Made by a program: the position numbers and the translations under genes. DNA of 64,000 nt from Brugia malayi (lineage: Eukaryota; Nematoda; Chromadorea; Rhabditida; Onchocercidae), in NCBI RefSeq assembly GCF_000002995.4, contig NW_025062475.1, forward strand, positions 5,956,187 to 6,020,186, written 5' to 3'. The notes beneath the pieces were generated by a model. That model was not told the DNA's origin, did no database searches, and worked only from the letters and a program-made list of their open reading frames with translations. Below, one piece after another: positions 26,701-38,657 of the stretch. Each line of letters opens with the position of its first letter. Position 1 is the first letter of the stretch.

Positions 26701-28307
26701 TGTTAATTGTATCAAAATATTGATAGCTGCAGTGATACTAAAGAATCTCACTCATTATAGTACTAATTAGGAGTATGTTTTATGTAGAAAATATCGAATG
26801 CACAATAAACGTGAAATGTATACTTACGTGATTCCCGATTAGTGAAAGTTCTCGAAGTAATACAATATACTGCAGGCTGATTCAGCAATTGTAGATCAAG
26901 GTCATGCAAAAGAGCTATCATTTTCAAATCCATTAGTTGTTCAGCCACATGAAAAGCATCGAGCTCATAGAATACATCACAGCATGGGTGTCGAATGAAA
27001 CTGCAAGAATAAATTTTCAAATTTCGATTAAGGATTAAAGAAAAGTTTTTCAAATAAAGATTCACAATGGAGTTGGCATGATGAAAAAGACGAGAATATG
27101 TAGGAGGACGAAAATGAAGCGAAAAGATTCCTTAGAGCAACATTTCAATTAAGGATTAGCAAATACTTCATAAAGAGTTTGTTCAAATTGTACTGTTATA
27201 AAGAACCCGGCAAATTCAAGATGAATGACTATTTGGTATTGCTTTGTAGCGATCGCTGCTATTAGAGGAGTTGGAGCGCGTCGTCGTGTTTCACTCGCAT
27301 ATTCACGCAACATTACCAAAACATTTAAGTGACCTCTAGAAGATGCTAATGACAAAGCTGTCGTACCGTAAAATCTGAAAGATAATAAAAAATTTAATTT
27401 CAAATTAAGAACTTTTATGATAATGAAATTTCTTCAAATGTACACAGAATTGGCTCGGACAATTCTTTAAGAACTTTTAAGGTCAAAAGGCACAATGGCT
27501 TGATTTGCACAAAATTAAAATAAAGTTTATAAAAACTAAATGAAGCCCACTGCATGTGGGAGGAACTCACAACAATAGGAATCATTATTTTAAGAAATAA
27601 TATTCTACGTTGTTCTGAATGGATTGGCACCGTGTCGGATCAGTAACTCAATTGCTTGAACCTTTCCGTTTCGGGCAGCGTGAAGCAAAGGAGTAAATCC
27701 GCAATGGTTGCATTTATCAACTGATGCCCCGCGATTTAATAATATTTGCATCTGTAAATTGGAAAATTATATTCAAATAAGATGGCTGTCACTTTTAACA
27801 AAAATTCTACAATTCTCCAATTTATTTAAAAAAGTGCTTTAGCAACTTTTAGGAGTTAAAGGTAATTGCTAATATAAACAAAATTATTCATAAGTTATAT
27901 GAATGGGCATGGAAAAGACTGTGTAGTACTACTGGTACTGAAAGATTAATACTGGAAGAGAATTCGTTTTTACAGGAAAAATAGTAATGAAGTGACAAAA
28001 CTTTTGCTGAAATGACTTAGTTTTATTCAATCTAAATTAAATTGAGCAATATTTTTATTATAAGCAAAAGTTAAAATGAAGCAAAATAGCAGAATTCATA
28101 CTACTATAAACTTAAACTCACCATTGCTAAGTTGCCTTGTGCAGAGGCAATTTGTAATGCTGTAGTGTTATCATCATCCATAATATCTGCTGATAATCCA
28201 TGAGCTAAATTATCACTGATAGCTTCATAATCAGCTCTATAGGCTGCATCCAAAAATGCCTTTATTCTTCCCGATTCATTCGTTTCCTTCAGTTCTATTA
28301 TATCCAT
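23789..28307 (-). CDS. Ankyrin-repeat and SAM-domain protein, ANKS6-like
   Basis: Exons (5' to 3' on the minus strand): 28307-28122, 27751-27609, 27374-27207, 27000-26828, 26602-26445, 26299-26217, 26081-25987, 25750-25632, 25330-25127, 24891-24805, 24738-24593, 24517-24393, 23982-23789. All keep phase, giving 626 aa. N-terminal ankyrin repeats (TALQIASAQGNLAMMQILL, GFTPLLHAARNGKVQAIELL, GTTALSLASSRGHLNVLVML) are followed by a divergent stretch, then two more repeats (GTTPLMYAAIVGSISMVQIL, YGFTPIMIAIVCGNDAL), a Ser/Cys-rich linker, and a C-terminal SAM domain (KLEEQEIDYETFLLLTRAEF) in the last 64 residues. The two-block ankyrin layout plus SAM matches ANKS6, partner of NEK8-class kinases at cilia. 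In C. elegans the ANKS6-like MLT-2 works with NEKL kinases in moulting. Orthology to MLT-2 is inference; ANKS3/MLT-3 is the main alternative. The ATG at 28307 is the first in frame. One N-terminal repeat seems missing relative to vertebrate ANKS6. Confidence 0.85.
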
Positions 28308-29308
28308 TTCTCTATTACAAAAATCCTTAAAGTAAGTAATAATTATTTAAAAACATATTCGAATTCGAATCTAACCGGATCTTTTACCAGTCGCTATCTG
28401 TCACACATATCCAAATGTTTACTATGAACACTGAGCAAACTTACTTCACAAACTTATCCGAAAATTTTTCTTTTATATTTAAAAAAAACCAATTCATTTT
28501 ATACTTTTATCATTGCATTACCTACAATTATTGCATTTTTACAGACCACAGCTGTCAATAGATAAGATTGCTGTTAATGGTTTATATCAGTGACAAGAGA
28601 GGAGATGACGTCATGCATATTCTGTCTCAGAGAATGATTTACTTCTGAGATCAACAATGGTCGTTCAAAAATCTACAATTTCTCAAATTTGTTAAATTGT
28701 TAGGTTTATGCATGGTCTTCTCAGATGACCATCTGTCAGAAAATGATGGAATATCAAACATTTCAGAATAATTTAAGCAAATTAACTTTGCTGAATTAAA
28801 AATATTTATATTTCTATATACTGCCATTGGTTTTTCATTATAACTGTGGTTTACTTCATGCAATTTCTCTGTGTGACGTAAAGGAGAGAATTCAATCAGC
28901 CAGGAATAAAAACAGAAGAAACGACTGAAATTCATCAATTATTTAAGCAATGAACATTAAGAATTCCATTAACACACCTGTTTAATCAACATAGGTAAAT
29001 GCCTCATCTTGTATGGAAAGCATTACTTATTTTTATTTCTTACTTATTAAGTAATTTGTTATTTTTTCATAATTTTATCTATCAACTAAGCAAAGATTTT
29101 TATTTTCTTGAACTAAAGAAATCGATTGAGGAATGTGCAGAAATTCATAGTAGTTCTATCTAAAACTAAAATGAAATTTATTAGTCATAAATTAAAGAAA
29201 CAGGAGAGGCGGAAGTTTTTTCTTCAGCATTTTAATTAGGAGGGAAGAAATTCATTGAAATTATATTCAGAAGGTCTCCTTTGCATTTCCATCTCAGTGT
29301 TATCTCAA
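28308..29308. promoter_or_regulatory. Shared upstream region of two divergent genes
   Basis: About 1 kb separates the start codons of the ANKS6-like gene (-) and the bHLH gene (+), so both promoters should lie here. No TATA box or known motif is claimed. A TATCTCAG near 29290-29297 could be a splice or trans-splice acceptor just before the bHLH ATG. Confidence 0.4.
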
Positions 29309-30584
29309 ATGCATATTGCGACCTCACTACAGTTTGGAAAAGGACCACGAAAGGTTTTGAAGCGTGCTTGGGAACGTCCACCGTTTATGGTTGCAAAACG
29401 GAATGCCCGAGAACGGACACGAGTTCATGCTGTTAATCAGGTATAATTTTCATATTTGAGATATATTAATAAAATATTGCTTTTACATTTAAAGGCTATA
29501 CAGTTTTAAGTTTACAGTTCAGATTTTTGATAGAACATTTATTTTCTGTGTACTCTGTCTTCCTATGAAAGACTCTGTTCGTCAGTCAAGTAGTATTATC
29601 TAGAAGAGATTACAATGATGTTTTTTGTTAAAGATGAGAAATAAAGGATCTTTCTTATTTATTAGACATGATAGACTCTCAGGGACAATCATATTGATTA
29701 ACTTTTATTTTTTTTTTTTTTTTTTTACTAACTTTTATTTCTTTTCCATACTGGGAAGATTAATGGATACTTTACACATTTCCATTCTCTCTATTCTACA
29801 ACGAAGATTTTTCAGAGAAAATATGAATGAAATTGAAATAAATTTAATAAAACCCAAATTTTAGTGTAGGGGTTAATTTCAACTAAGTCAAATTCTTAGC
29901 AAATGTTTTATTGCAGGCCTTTGTTGCGTTGAAATTTCATCTCCCTGCAATACGATCCAATGCAAAACGCGTATCGAAATTGAAAATTCTGAGGGCAGCT
30001 ATTAATTACATTGCTGCGCTGACCGATTTACTTCGCGTGTGTATTGCTTTTGTAGACAATTTTATTTTCAGTTTAGAAGTAGGATTAGCTATAAATTTTA
30101 GACTGTTCCACCATAGTGACTATAATTACTATGCGATTAAATTTATCTGAGGAAAAAGCTGTTGTTCAGCAATGTTCCAAAATAATTATTGCAAAATATC
30201 TTTCGTAGTGATAGGATCAATTGGTGAACTTCAAGGATTACTCACTTCTATTCCTGTCGAGATGCAAGGCACACTACATTAGTTTAACTTTGCAGGGAAA
30301 TGCAGATTTTTCGAAGCTTAATGCGTCAAGTTACTACTGCGATGATAACATAAATGGTAGGCTAATTTAAATGTATTTTGGCTTTATCAATTTCCCTATC
30401 TCTTTCTACTTTTCTTTCAGTCCCATTTCGCTCTAGGCGAGAAAATCAACTATCAAATAAGGATAATGTGAAGAGAGAAGAACTACAACAACGTCAACAA
30501 TGCATCATACCTCAAAACATCTATGATACTACTCAATGTTACAATAAGCAGTATTGGCTTGTTGACTATTCTCTATCAAATTAA
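29309..30584 (+). CDS. Basic helix-loop-helix transcription factor
   Basis: Exons 29309-29440, 29917-30036, 30296-30356 and 30421-30584 keep phase and give 158 aa. The basic region reads KRNARERTRVHAVNQ, with the E and R residues that contact the E-box. It is followed by helix 1 (AFVALKFHLPAI), a short loop (RSNAKRVS) and helix 2 (KLKILRAAINYIAALTDLL). The intron sits right after VNQ, between basic region/helix 1 start and the rest, as in several class II bHLH genes. The tail is Gln/Asn/Tyr-rich and ends in VDYSLSN. It likely binds DNA as a heterodimer with an E-protein (HLH-2 in worms); the exact subfamily could not be fixed. The ATG at 29309 is the only one in frame before the basic region; the frame upstream to 29255 opens only with TTG. 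Confidence 0.88.
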
Positions 30585-30904
30585 CAAATCTTCTAGCCGA
30601 TGTTTGCATTTTAGACTTCTTAAATGTTTAAAATAACTCACTAAAATGATATTTGATAGTAACGCTTCTTAATCTTGCAAAGAATAGAAAAGTTAATTTT
30701 CTTTCCGGGAACAAAATTTTCGTTTTAAAATTCAAATGGGAATATCTTCGTAAACGAAGTAATACTTCTATGAGTTAATGCGAATCAGATCATTGTGGTG
30801 GGTAAAAATTTCATTTTTCCACATACTGCCATCAGCTTCACATCACCAACATTTGTTACTAATTATCGATTTGCTGCTCTGAAACAGATCTTGTAAACTG
30901 ACAT

Positions 30905-30922
30905 CCGAGAATATATTCTCGG
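30905..30922. repeat. 18-bp perfect palindrome at a repeat edge
   Basis: CCGAGAATATATTCTCGG equals its own reverse complement. The left edge of the first 576-bp repeat copy (30916) falls inside it, while the second copy lacks the left half. Confidence 0.9.
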
Positions 30923-31491
30923 AAATCTCACCAAAATTCACTTTGAGCTAAATTTACAGTGGATGACATTCAATGGAGTGACAATGAAACGAACAAATAC
31001 AATGTCTATGAAAAAACGTAAAAAAATTATCCGAAAGGGTTAAAGTTGAAAGTTTATGCTCATCTAACACTTTAATCTGACAGTTACCAGCAAACAGTTT
31101 GTGTTATCAATTTGTATTCTCAGCAGGAGATCATCTTGTATAGACAGAAATATGGCAGTCGCAGATGACATTCGGATGCTCCTAAGAATCATTAGGGAAG
31201 ATTGAAATGTTTCCCCGCTACTTCCCGGCTTTACCATGTTACAAACACAATTTCTTTTTAGCAGCAATAACATTGACTATGGATAGAAAGATGATGCATT
31301 AGCAAGAGAAGGACTGTGGTCATATTTTTTAATTTGCAAATTTGCAGTAACTGCTGTTAAAGGGATGATTGATCAGCATAATTACGAAACCTAATGGATT
31401 AATGATGAATGTTGCTGGATTTATTTAACTTATAAACCACAAAGATGATGCATTCGAATTAAGCACTGAAGATAATGTATGAATGAATGAG
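30916..31491. repeat. 576-bp direct repeat, copy 1
   Basis: The segment from TTCTCGGAAATCTCACC to GAATGAATGAG recurs at 38658-39233 in the same orientation. I saw no difference along its length. It includes a minus-strand 69-codon open frame (31064-31273) present in both copies, with no recognised family and only a weak start. No long terminal structure or target-site duplication is obvious. Confidence 0.95.
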
Positions 31492-32518
31492 TGAAGAAGG
31501 ATAGATCACATGACACTAAGGTCAGGAAGGACACACCAGGACACTGGACAATATCCTAAGAAGTGTTGCAAAATGCAAATATCCTCGGAGATATTTACTG
31601 TCTGTTAGTTATTTTGGTCTCTGAGTCGATCTTTACTTTGTTTCTTTTGAAGATGGTATTATCCTTTATAAATCTGTTTATAACAGTCGATTCTAATAAA
31701 TCCGAAATAAAAACATAATAGAGGAGATATTGAGTGTTTCTCCCAATGAATTACCTCTTCTCGCTACAAACAAACAGAGAATCTCGAGAAACCTCTCGAT
31801 GCTACTGAAATCGGCGCTTACCTTGCAGCTATACAAGAGTAACAGACATGTCCTAGGGACATCACAAATGTGTGAGACTTCTCCCGAGACAACACAAGGA
31901 CCAATGTAAAAAAATATGTACTGCCAACACTTCTAGTGGTTGGTTTGATTGATGGTTGGTTGATTGAGAGGGAGGTAAAAGGAAACAGTTAGTTTCACGA
32001 TTTGCTAGTGCTTGTTAATTCTACTCCGGTTTAAGTGTAACTCATCCGAACCGGAATGATTGTTTATAGATGTCATGCTTCTGTCTGCATAGAATAAGCG
32101 CCATTTGACGATTCTTCAGTTCTATCTTCCTTACGATATACTAAGAATGGGAGGGGAGGGGAGAGAATGATGAAAATTGATATTAAAGTGGTAAATTTGC
32201 ATATTTATGAACTTTTATATTATAGAGAAGAATTTGACAGAGTAATCCATTCCTTTAGAATCTTCTTGTTCCGTGCCGGGAAACTTTTCACTATTTTACT
32301 CTTCTTTTCTGGCAGACTATGGGAAGAATATCTAGATCCTAGCATGATTAATGAATGGCTGGTTTATTGGGTAAGTCTCAGAATGAAGGATGATGTGGAT
32401 AGATAGCATCTGCAATCGTTTTACCCTTATTCACATCTTCAAAGAATTTCTCTAGCTATTACATTTAATCAGTAATCGTTTTGTAGCTTACACGAAAAAA
32501 CAAAAGAGGAAATCTAGG
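31492..32518. other. Upstream of the P2X7-domain gene
   Basis: No gene assigned. An open stretch at about 32316-32370 (after CTGGCAG, ending at a GTAAGT donor; reads LWEEYLDPSMINEWLVYW) looks like an exon. Its phase does not join the reading frame at 32519, so it may be an alternative or non-coding leader exon. The short basic frame just upstream of 32519 (YTKKQKRKSR) is open and could be coding if an upstream exon exists. Confidence 0.4.
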
Positions 32519-33832
32519 ATGGATGAAGCACGGGCAGCAAGAAGGAGAGCACGGTATCAACTTCGGAGGACATTTCTACCAATGACTACGAGCAATACCG
32601 ACTTCTTCTATCGAATGGCATTCGATGATGTTGAGAGACGAATTAGTGAACGGTAACGATAGTGGTTACGTTTACTTTTACCTTCGCAGCACTTTTCTTC
32701 ATATTTCAATTGCTTATATTTGTGGCGGGATGTCGTTTAATGGAGAAAGATGTATTTGAGTTATTAAAGCCTTGTTGCTTCTTTCAAGGTATGATTTTCG
32801 GGCATATAAGTTATCACAATGACTAAGACAATGTGCATTGTTGTTTGCAGTAATATTAGTGTTTGTTTCCAGGAAAAACTACATTCTGTCCTGTCATTTG
32901 AGAGAAGGGCGTATTAGGAATGTGAATGATTTCTGTACTTGCAGTCATTGTAGGCCGGTTGCGCATATTCCTGTTTGGTGAGTGATTATTGGATATATTT
33001 AGTTATGTTAAAAATTGTATTTATGTAAATATAAAACTTTGCGAGCAGAATTCTCCCCTTTTAAGCTATTTTAATATTAGTTGCATATTGTATGTTTTTA
33101 GGATTTTTTTTTTTTTGTATTTAAATAGCTTGAGAGTTGCAGTTATGCGTATTGCTGTCATGAAGTCGAAAATGGTTTGAAGGGAAATTGCGCTCATGCA
33201 GAAAGACTGATCCAAAAGATGAGCAATTTGGAATGTATTACTGAACATGTGTCGTTTGCTAGCATATGCTTGGATACAGAGGTAATTTTCATTTGGATAT
33301 AATATGTACAAGTTTTACAGCACTTCTACAACGCCTTCCCGTCCTAAAGTCGTAGCGTGAAATCATCTTTTCGTCCGAAGACGACATTTTAAGCAAACTT
33401 TTTCAGGTGTTGAACATGTTAGCAGAGCATCCAGGAGTTTGTCCAAGCTGGCTCGGGAATATACTTACATTTACCAATCGTGAATATCGTTATCTAGCTT
33501 ATCGTTCTTTCAGTTACTGGATTCATGGCAGTGAATCAAAGGGCAATCGAATGGACCCACCACTATGTGTTCTTAACAAGATAGTTGAGGTTTCTTTCCA
33601 TTCAAAATTTATCTATGTGGAAGTAATGTTGATGCAGAAATCCTTAGTTCAAGAATAGATTTCCAGGAAATCTCTAAAGTTTATTAGCTGGAGTTTGCAG
33701 AGGTATCCGTTCAATGAAAAAATTTCGGCTGGTTATCCGGGACTATTCACACTTTTTGGATCTTACTTTTTTGAGGAGTACGAGGAAGGCGATGATATGT
33801 GGAACTATATCGATTTACAACATTCACACTAA
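32519..33832 (+). CDS. Stand-alone P2X7-type intracellular (ballast) zinc domain protein
   Basis: Exons 32519-32652, 32873-32977, 33143-33281, 33407-33589 and 33701-33832 keep phase and give 230 aa. After a basic N-terminus (ARAARRRARYQLRRTF) come DFCTCSHCRPV and CYAYCCHEV, spaced like the zinc-binding CxCxxC and CC clusters of the P2X7 C-terminal domain. Then follow LECITEHVSFASICLDTEVL, NREYRYLAYRSFSYWIHG (the conserved tyrosine/arginine/tryptophan block), a PPLCVL motif and a closing aromatic acidic tail (GYPGLFTLFGSYFF). There is no membrane segment or P2X extracellular domain, so this is not a channel. The family (P2RX7_C) is known as isolated domains in several invertebrates; its role is unknown, though the vertebrate version binds zinc and guanine nucleotides. 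More N-terminal exons may exist upstream of 32519. Confidence 0.8.
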
Positions 33833-34649
33833 AATGCAAGGACGGAACCTTATGTCGGTGAAATTCCTTTAATGGACTAATCAAAAAACTTCGGTCCGCG
33901 TTTTGTTCCTCCTTTTGGACTTCTGTAGTTTGAAGTGTTAGTCTCTTTTCAGTGATGCAACAAGTAACTGCAGCAGTATAGTACCACTTTAGAAAATGAT
34001 AATTCTCAATAATATTTGGAGAAAAAAGTAAGAAGCCTTGGTCCTTTAGACTTCTCTGCAGTCGTAACTTCATCTTATCAACTGACTTATCTTTGTTTAT
34101 GTTGATTGCTGCAATTTTTGTATTATGCTTGTCACGGTTGCTGTTATGGTCTTTTTTGCAGTAAATCTAAGAGGTTAAAAAATAGTAAAGAACACGATCT
34201 GAATAATGTAATTTATATAATGTTGTTATATTAAACTCAGTTATGACTCGAAATCAAAACCCGTCACTTCATCCTTAAATTCATCCTTCAAAAAGTGGAG
34301 ATCCTAATTTTTAACGTAATGCTGCACCTATCATATACATTTGGGATAACTACAGTAGATGAGAAATTCAAAGATTCGTTCGGCTCCTTTTATGCTTTGA
34401 GTCTTAGTAATTTTTCACATGACATTATATGCTTGAGCAGTATAAAGAACAATTTATATAAAAAACTGGTAACAACAATGAGTCATGAAACATCATTATC
34501 AATAGAAATTATCCAATATGAGTCAGAATTAACAAAATCAGATCCTACTGATAGCTACAGCAAAAAATTAAGGAGGAATAAGCGCAATAAATTAGTAAAA
34601 CGCAAGTAGAAAACACAAGAGTAACATGCATAGGAACAAGGACAATTCT
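33833..34649. other. Between convergent genes
   Basis: This stretch holds the 3' ends of the P2X7-domain gene and DARS1. A + strand ORF with an ATG near 34319, ending 34609 (about 96 codons, basic end KKLRRNKRNKLVKRK), has no family match and lies where the DARS1 3' UTR is expected. It is not called as a gene. Confidence 0.4.
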
Positions 34650-37600
34650 TTATGGTGTTAATCTTCTCGGGTCACGTGGGAAGAGGGATGCCAGACGCAC
34701 GTTTCCAAGTCCGAGGAACAGCATCGTTACACGTTCTAATCCTGAAGTGTAAGAAATACTTTGACTGTTCTAAAATGAACCAAGCATTAAAGAGAAACAA
34801 ATTTCTTACCAATACCACCTCCAGCATGTGGCGGACAGCCAAATTTGAATGAGTCGATATAAGCTCGAATCTTTTCCAAATCAATTTGGTGATGTTTAGC
34901 TCTTTCAGTTAACAACGATGCATCATGGATTCGCTGAGCACCAGATAATATTTCTTCGCCTAGAATCGCAAATGTTCCATAAATGAATAATTCATACAAC
35001 GAGCAACAATTCTCAACACTTTTTAGCTGTCCCAGTTGAGTACATTGATGTTCAGCTTTTTCAGCTGACAAGGAAGCATTATCGATTAACTGAGCGCCAT
35101 GTAATGAAAGAATTTCACATCCTAGTGTCACCTTAATGATAAATATAAATAAGTGGTATTACTTAGGAAAAGCGAAAATAACCGATTTTTCATCTGAAAT
35201 ATATAAATTTGTTTTCAGAAATAAATGTAGGTCAAATAGACTATGTGTCGCTACAGTTGAAAGTTCATCATTAAAATAATCACGAGCAATGTGTGTCACA
35301 AGTAAGAGTCGTACTAATCATTTAAGTCTAAACCAAATTAAGACTAAATGTCACCTCGCATAAACATGTCGTAGCTGTTGGAGTATTTCGGATCGTTCGC
35401 ATCTGGCATAGTGTAAAATGGACGAACTGCCAGTGGGTATCTGTCGAGTATATAAAAATCCGTCCGATATTTTTCTTTTACCAATCTACCTAAAAATTTT
35501 TCTACCGGAGTACTTAAATCATCTTCATCTCCTATTTCAACACCATTTTCTCGCAACAATTTGACTGCATCCGGATATCTGAAAATCATTAAAATTCACT
35601 GTTTTTCATTTCATTAGCCTTCGTATTCCTATTTAATATGTAGTAATTCAAATGAAAATATTATATGTAAAAATGAAAATGACAAAAATATTGACTAAAA
35701 AGCAGATAAATATTCATAATACATGAAAAAATTAGGATAATCATCTGAACCTTATATACTACATATATATAATAGCGTAACAAACCTGAGTATAAGGGCA
35801 GGCTCAACGAATTCGAATGGTTCACAGGGATACTGCTTGTCAACTATCTCAATTTCATGCTTGAATTTCGCTTGCAAATCTTTGAATATATCAATCAAAA
35901 CAGCACCAATGGTTTCAAGAACCTGAAACCAAGTTTAAAAAAAGTTCTGAACAGAAAACTCTGTACAGATATTTTTATCTTTCTATTTAAATATATTTTC
36001 AAATTTAACAATCCAAAATAAACCTACCTCATGGTAGTGGAATTTAAACGCCATTTCAATATCAAGGCCAACAAATTCTGTTAAATGCCGATGAGTGTTG
36101 CTGTCTTCTGCACGAAAAACAGCACCAATAGTGAAGACCTGCAAAACAATGAAGCATATGGTTTAGTGAGATAAATCAAATCACAACTAACAGAAACGAT
36201 AAACATCTCTAAAAATTGCTTACTTTGTCAAAATCTGCAGCAATTGCCATTTGTTTATATAACTGCGGTGACTGAGCAAGGTAAGCAGAACGTTTAAAAT
36301 ATGAAACCTAAAATGATGAAAAGATTGACAGCTCAACCAAATTTGTATCAGAATTGCAAGGAAAAGGAATAATGAATAACCTCAAAGACATTTGCGCCTC
36401 CTTCGCTCGCTGCAGATATGATTTTTGGTGTATGTATTTCCATGAAACCGCGCTTCTTTAAAGTGTTTCGGAACAGCTCACAAACACCATCTTGTATAGA
36501 GAAAATAGCATGACTTGTCTGCGTACGGAGATCCAGTACTCTTAACAAATACTTTTCTTTTTTCAGTAACTTCCTAGCACAGTACAAATTTATGAATTAT
36601 TCCAATCATGAATCTTTTTTAGTTTTAGTAAAGCATTTCCTAACTAACTACGGTAAGATTCAATAAACAAAAAATTTCGAGGTGCGCCCTTATTTTACAT
36701 TTTAGTATTCTGAAGCGTATAGCAATGAAGTTAGTATGTTACAATACATTCCTCACTAATGAAAACAGTGCATATTTTGATAACCCAAAAAAGTAAAACT
36801 AACTGGTCAGGTAATTAAATCACAATAATTATATTTTTATCATTATTAGAGTCAGTTCTCAAATCGAACATCGACTGAAAAGAAAACCTATTATCTAGAC
36901 GTGTATCGAGATTTACAACAGATAAACATGAATCTTCTGTGCTTTTGCCTTCCTCTTTAATTCGAGCAGCATCTTCTATTTGAAGTGGTAAGCGTGGTTC
37001 TGCTGTGCTAACAACGAACAGTTGCGTGATATGCACTTCGACCTTTTTCTGTGTACAGCTGGTGATTTCTTGTTCCACTTTTTTTACAACACCTCTTACA
37101 TCAATAATTGATTCCTAAAAATGTTTTTGGGAATAAAGAAGTCTTATATATTTATATACTAAGGAATGCCAGAAGAAAATATATTCGATGAAGAAAATTT
37201 TACTTTTGAAATATTCCCAACAAATTTCAACATTTGCTTGCTAATCTCTTTTCCAACAGACAACATTCCCTGTATCGAATGCATTCGCTGACGAATAATA
37301 ATGAAGCACGTTTTTCCCTTTATCCTCGACGTATGCAAACGGCCTCGAATCCAAATCTGGAAGCAATAAGATTCACTGAACGAGAAATCTGCAGTGCAAA
37401 AGTTACTTCATACATCAATAATCTGTAGTACACATCTTAATCAACCGATAATATTATTCTATTTTGAATCCCAGTAACTATTCAAATTCAGGTATTTTCA
37501 TATAATTACGCCATGAATGTCTTTAAATAAATTGAATTTAAATCTTTCCGGACATTGTGATAATATATACATCTCCAAACCTCAATGCTTAGCATGACTA

Positions 37601-38099
37601 TAAATTACAATATACGTGTAGCAGTCACTACATTTCGAAATTAGCTCTACCAAATTTCAGAATATCACACTTTTAAAACGCATATTTTTTAAATACACAT
37701 ATAAAAGTGCTTAAAAATTCATATCATAGTTCACCTCATGTCCTTCTAAATTCACGAAGACATCTTTAACATCAATGAAATCCAGTTTCCTTAACTCAAT
37801 AGACTGTATAATTCCATAGGCGCCATAACAACCTTTCGAGATATCTTCGTCCTCTTCTTTCTCGTTCTCTTTAACAAGTGCAACTGCATTCTAAATTTCC
37901 AATACTGTTGTCAGAGTTATATTTACAATATACGAATTATCTGGAATAGAAAAAATAACGTAAAAGATGATGTCAGGTATCAAACCTCAGCCTTTTTCTC
38001 CATTTTTTTTTGTTGCTTTGCCAATTTGTTCAGTTCTTTCTTCGACAATTTCTTTTCACTTTCAACTCCATCCACACTCGGTCCAACTTCATTCGTCAT
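34650..38099 (-). CDS. DARS1: Aspartyl-tRNA synthetase, cytosolic
   Basis: The enzyme charges tRNA-Asp with aspartate for cytosolic translation. Exons (5' to 3', minus): 38099-37986, 37890-37735, 37356-37204, 37114-36888, 36540-36381, 36307-36224, 36138-36028, 35922-35786, 35578-35355, 34959-34810, 34741-34650; 535 aa, all in phase. The lysine-rich leader ([20 protein letters not shown]) is typical of eukaryotic class IIb enzymes. Next come the OB-fold anticodon-binding domain ([15 protein letters not shown]), then the catalytic core: motif 1 region ([16 protein letters not shown]), motif 2 ([15 protein letters not shown]), the aspartate-binding [16 protein letters not shown], and motif 3 ([15 protein letters not shown] ... 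[12 protein letters not shown]). The ATG at 38099 is the first in frame. The acceptor at 36541 is TTAAG, weaker than the rest. An additional in-frame decayed exon copy lies in the intron before 34959. Confidence 0.95.
34960..35121 (-). pseudogene. Decayed tandem duplicate of a DARS1 exon, still in frame
   Basis: Minus-strand sequence starting at 35121, after a CACTAG acceptor, reads [19 protein letters not shown] then AEKAEHQ. It mirrors the authentic exon's [24 protein letters not shown]. The copy then degrades. No stop occurs before the authentic exon at 34959, and the extra 162 bases are exactly 54 codons. Use of the upstream acceptor would therefore insert 54 residues without a frameshift. 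It is most likely a fossil duplication; a rare splice form is possible. Confidence 0.75.
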
Positions 38100-38657
38100 C
38101 CTGGACCAAATTCTTAAACTGTCTTAAAAGCGAGATGAAAGCAATAAAGCACGAATGTTTGTTACATATCGACCAGAAAAACCAATCAATCAATCAATTA
38201 TTCAATCGTATGCACGGAAAAGCTACACGTAAATATACCCACGCTTTCCCAGCCGACTGCCAAGCAGCACTTCCCCAAGATGTGATAAGAACCGGACGCC
38301 TGAATGACACATTGAGTCAGAGATGGCGGCCGTCACGTTGGCCGCTATGAAAACTGTGATTCAGTTGTGTACTCTAGTAAAAGTGTGGTTTGGATACATT
38401 CGTATGCGTGGATGTGTTTGTTGTCAGCTGTAGGTGGGCGTACTTTGTGAATGGATACAATGAAAGATGCCCGTTGGGAACCCACGCTAGACAGATCTTA
38501 AGGAAAGGCTTCGCTATTGTTTTACCCAATTAGAATGTACTTCGTTCTCATCCTCTCTCTTCCTTAACTGAACTATCTTTACGATGCTTGTATACACAGA
38601 GCCTTTGGCAAGCGATGAAATGTTTATCATTTAATTGATAACAACAGCAGTTGAATG
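38100..38657. promoter_or_regulatory. DARS1 upstream region
   Basis: Immediate 5' flank of DARS1. It is locally less AT-rich around 38300-38350 (GATGGCGGCCGTCACG), which suggests a promoter-proximal segment. No defined motif is claimed. It ends at the second copy of the 576-bp repeat. Confidence 0.35.

Noticed and set aside
31064..31273. 69-codon ORF present in both 576-bp copies
   Set aside because: Two identical copies give no independent support; it has no family match and no start or splice context.
34319..34609. 96-codon + strand ORF with a basic C-terminus
   Set aside because: It lies in the expected 3' UTR zone of two convergent genes and has no homology or splice context.
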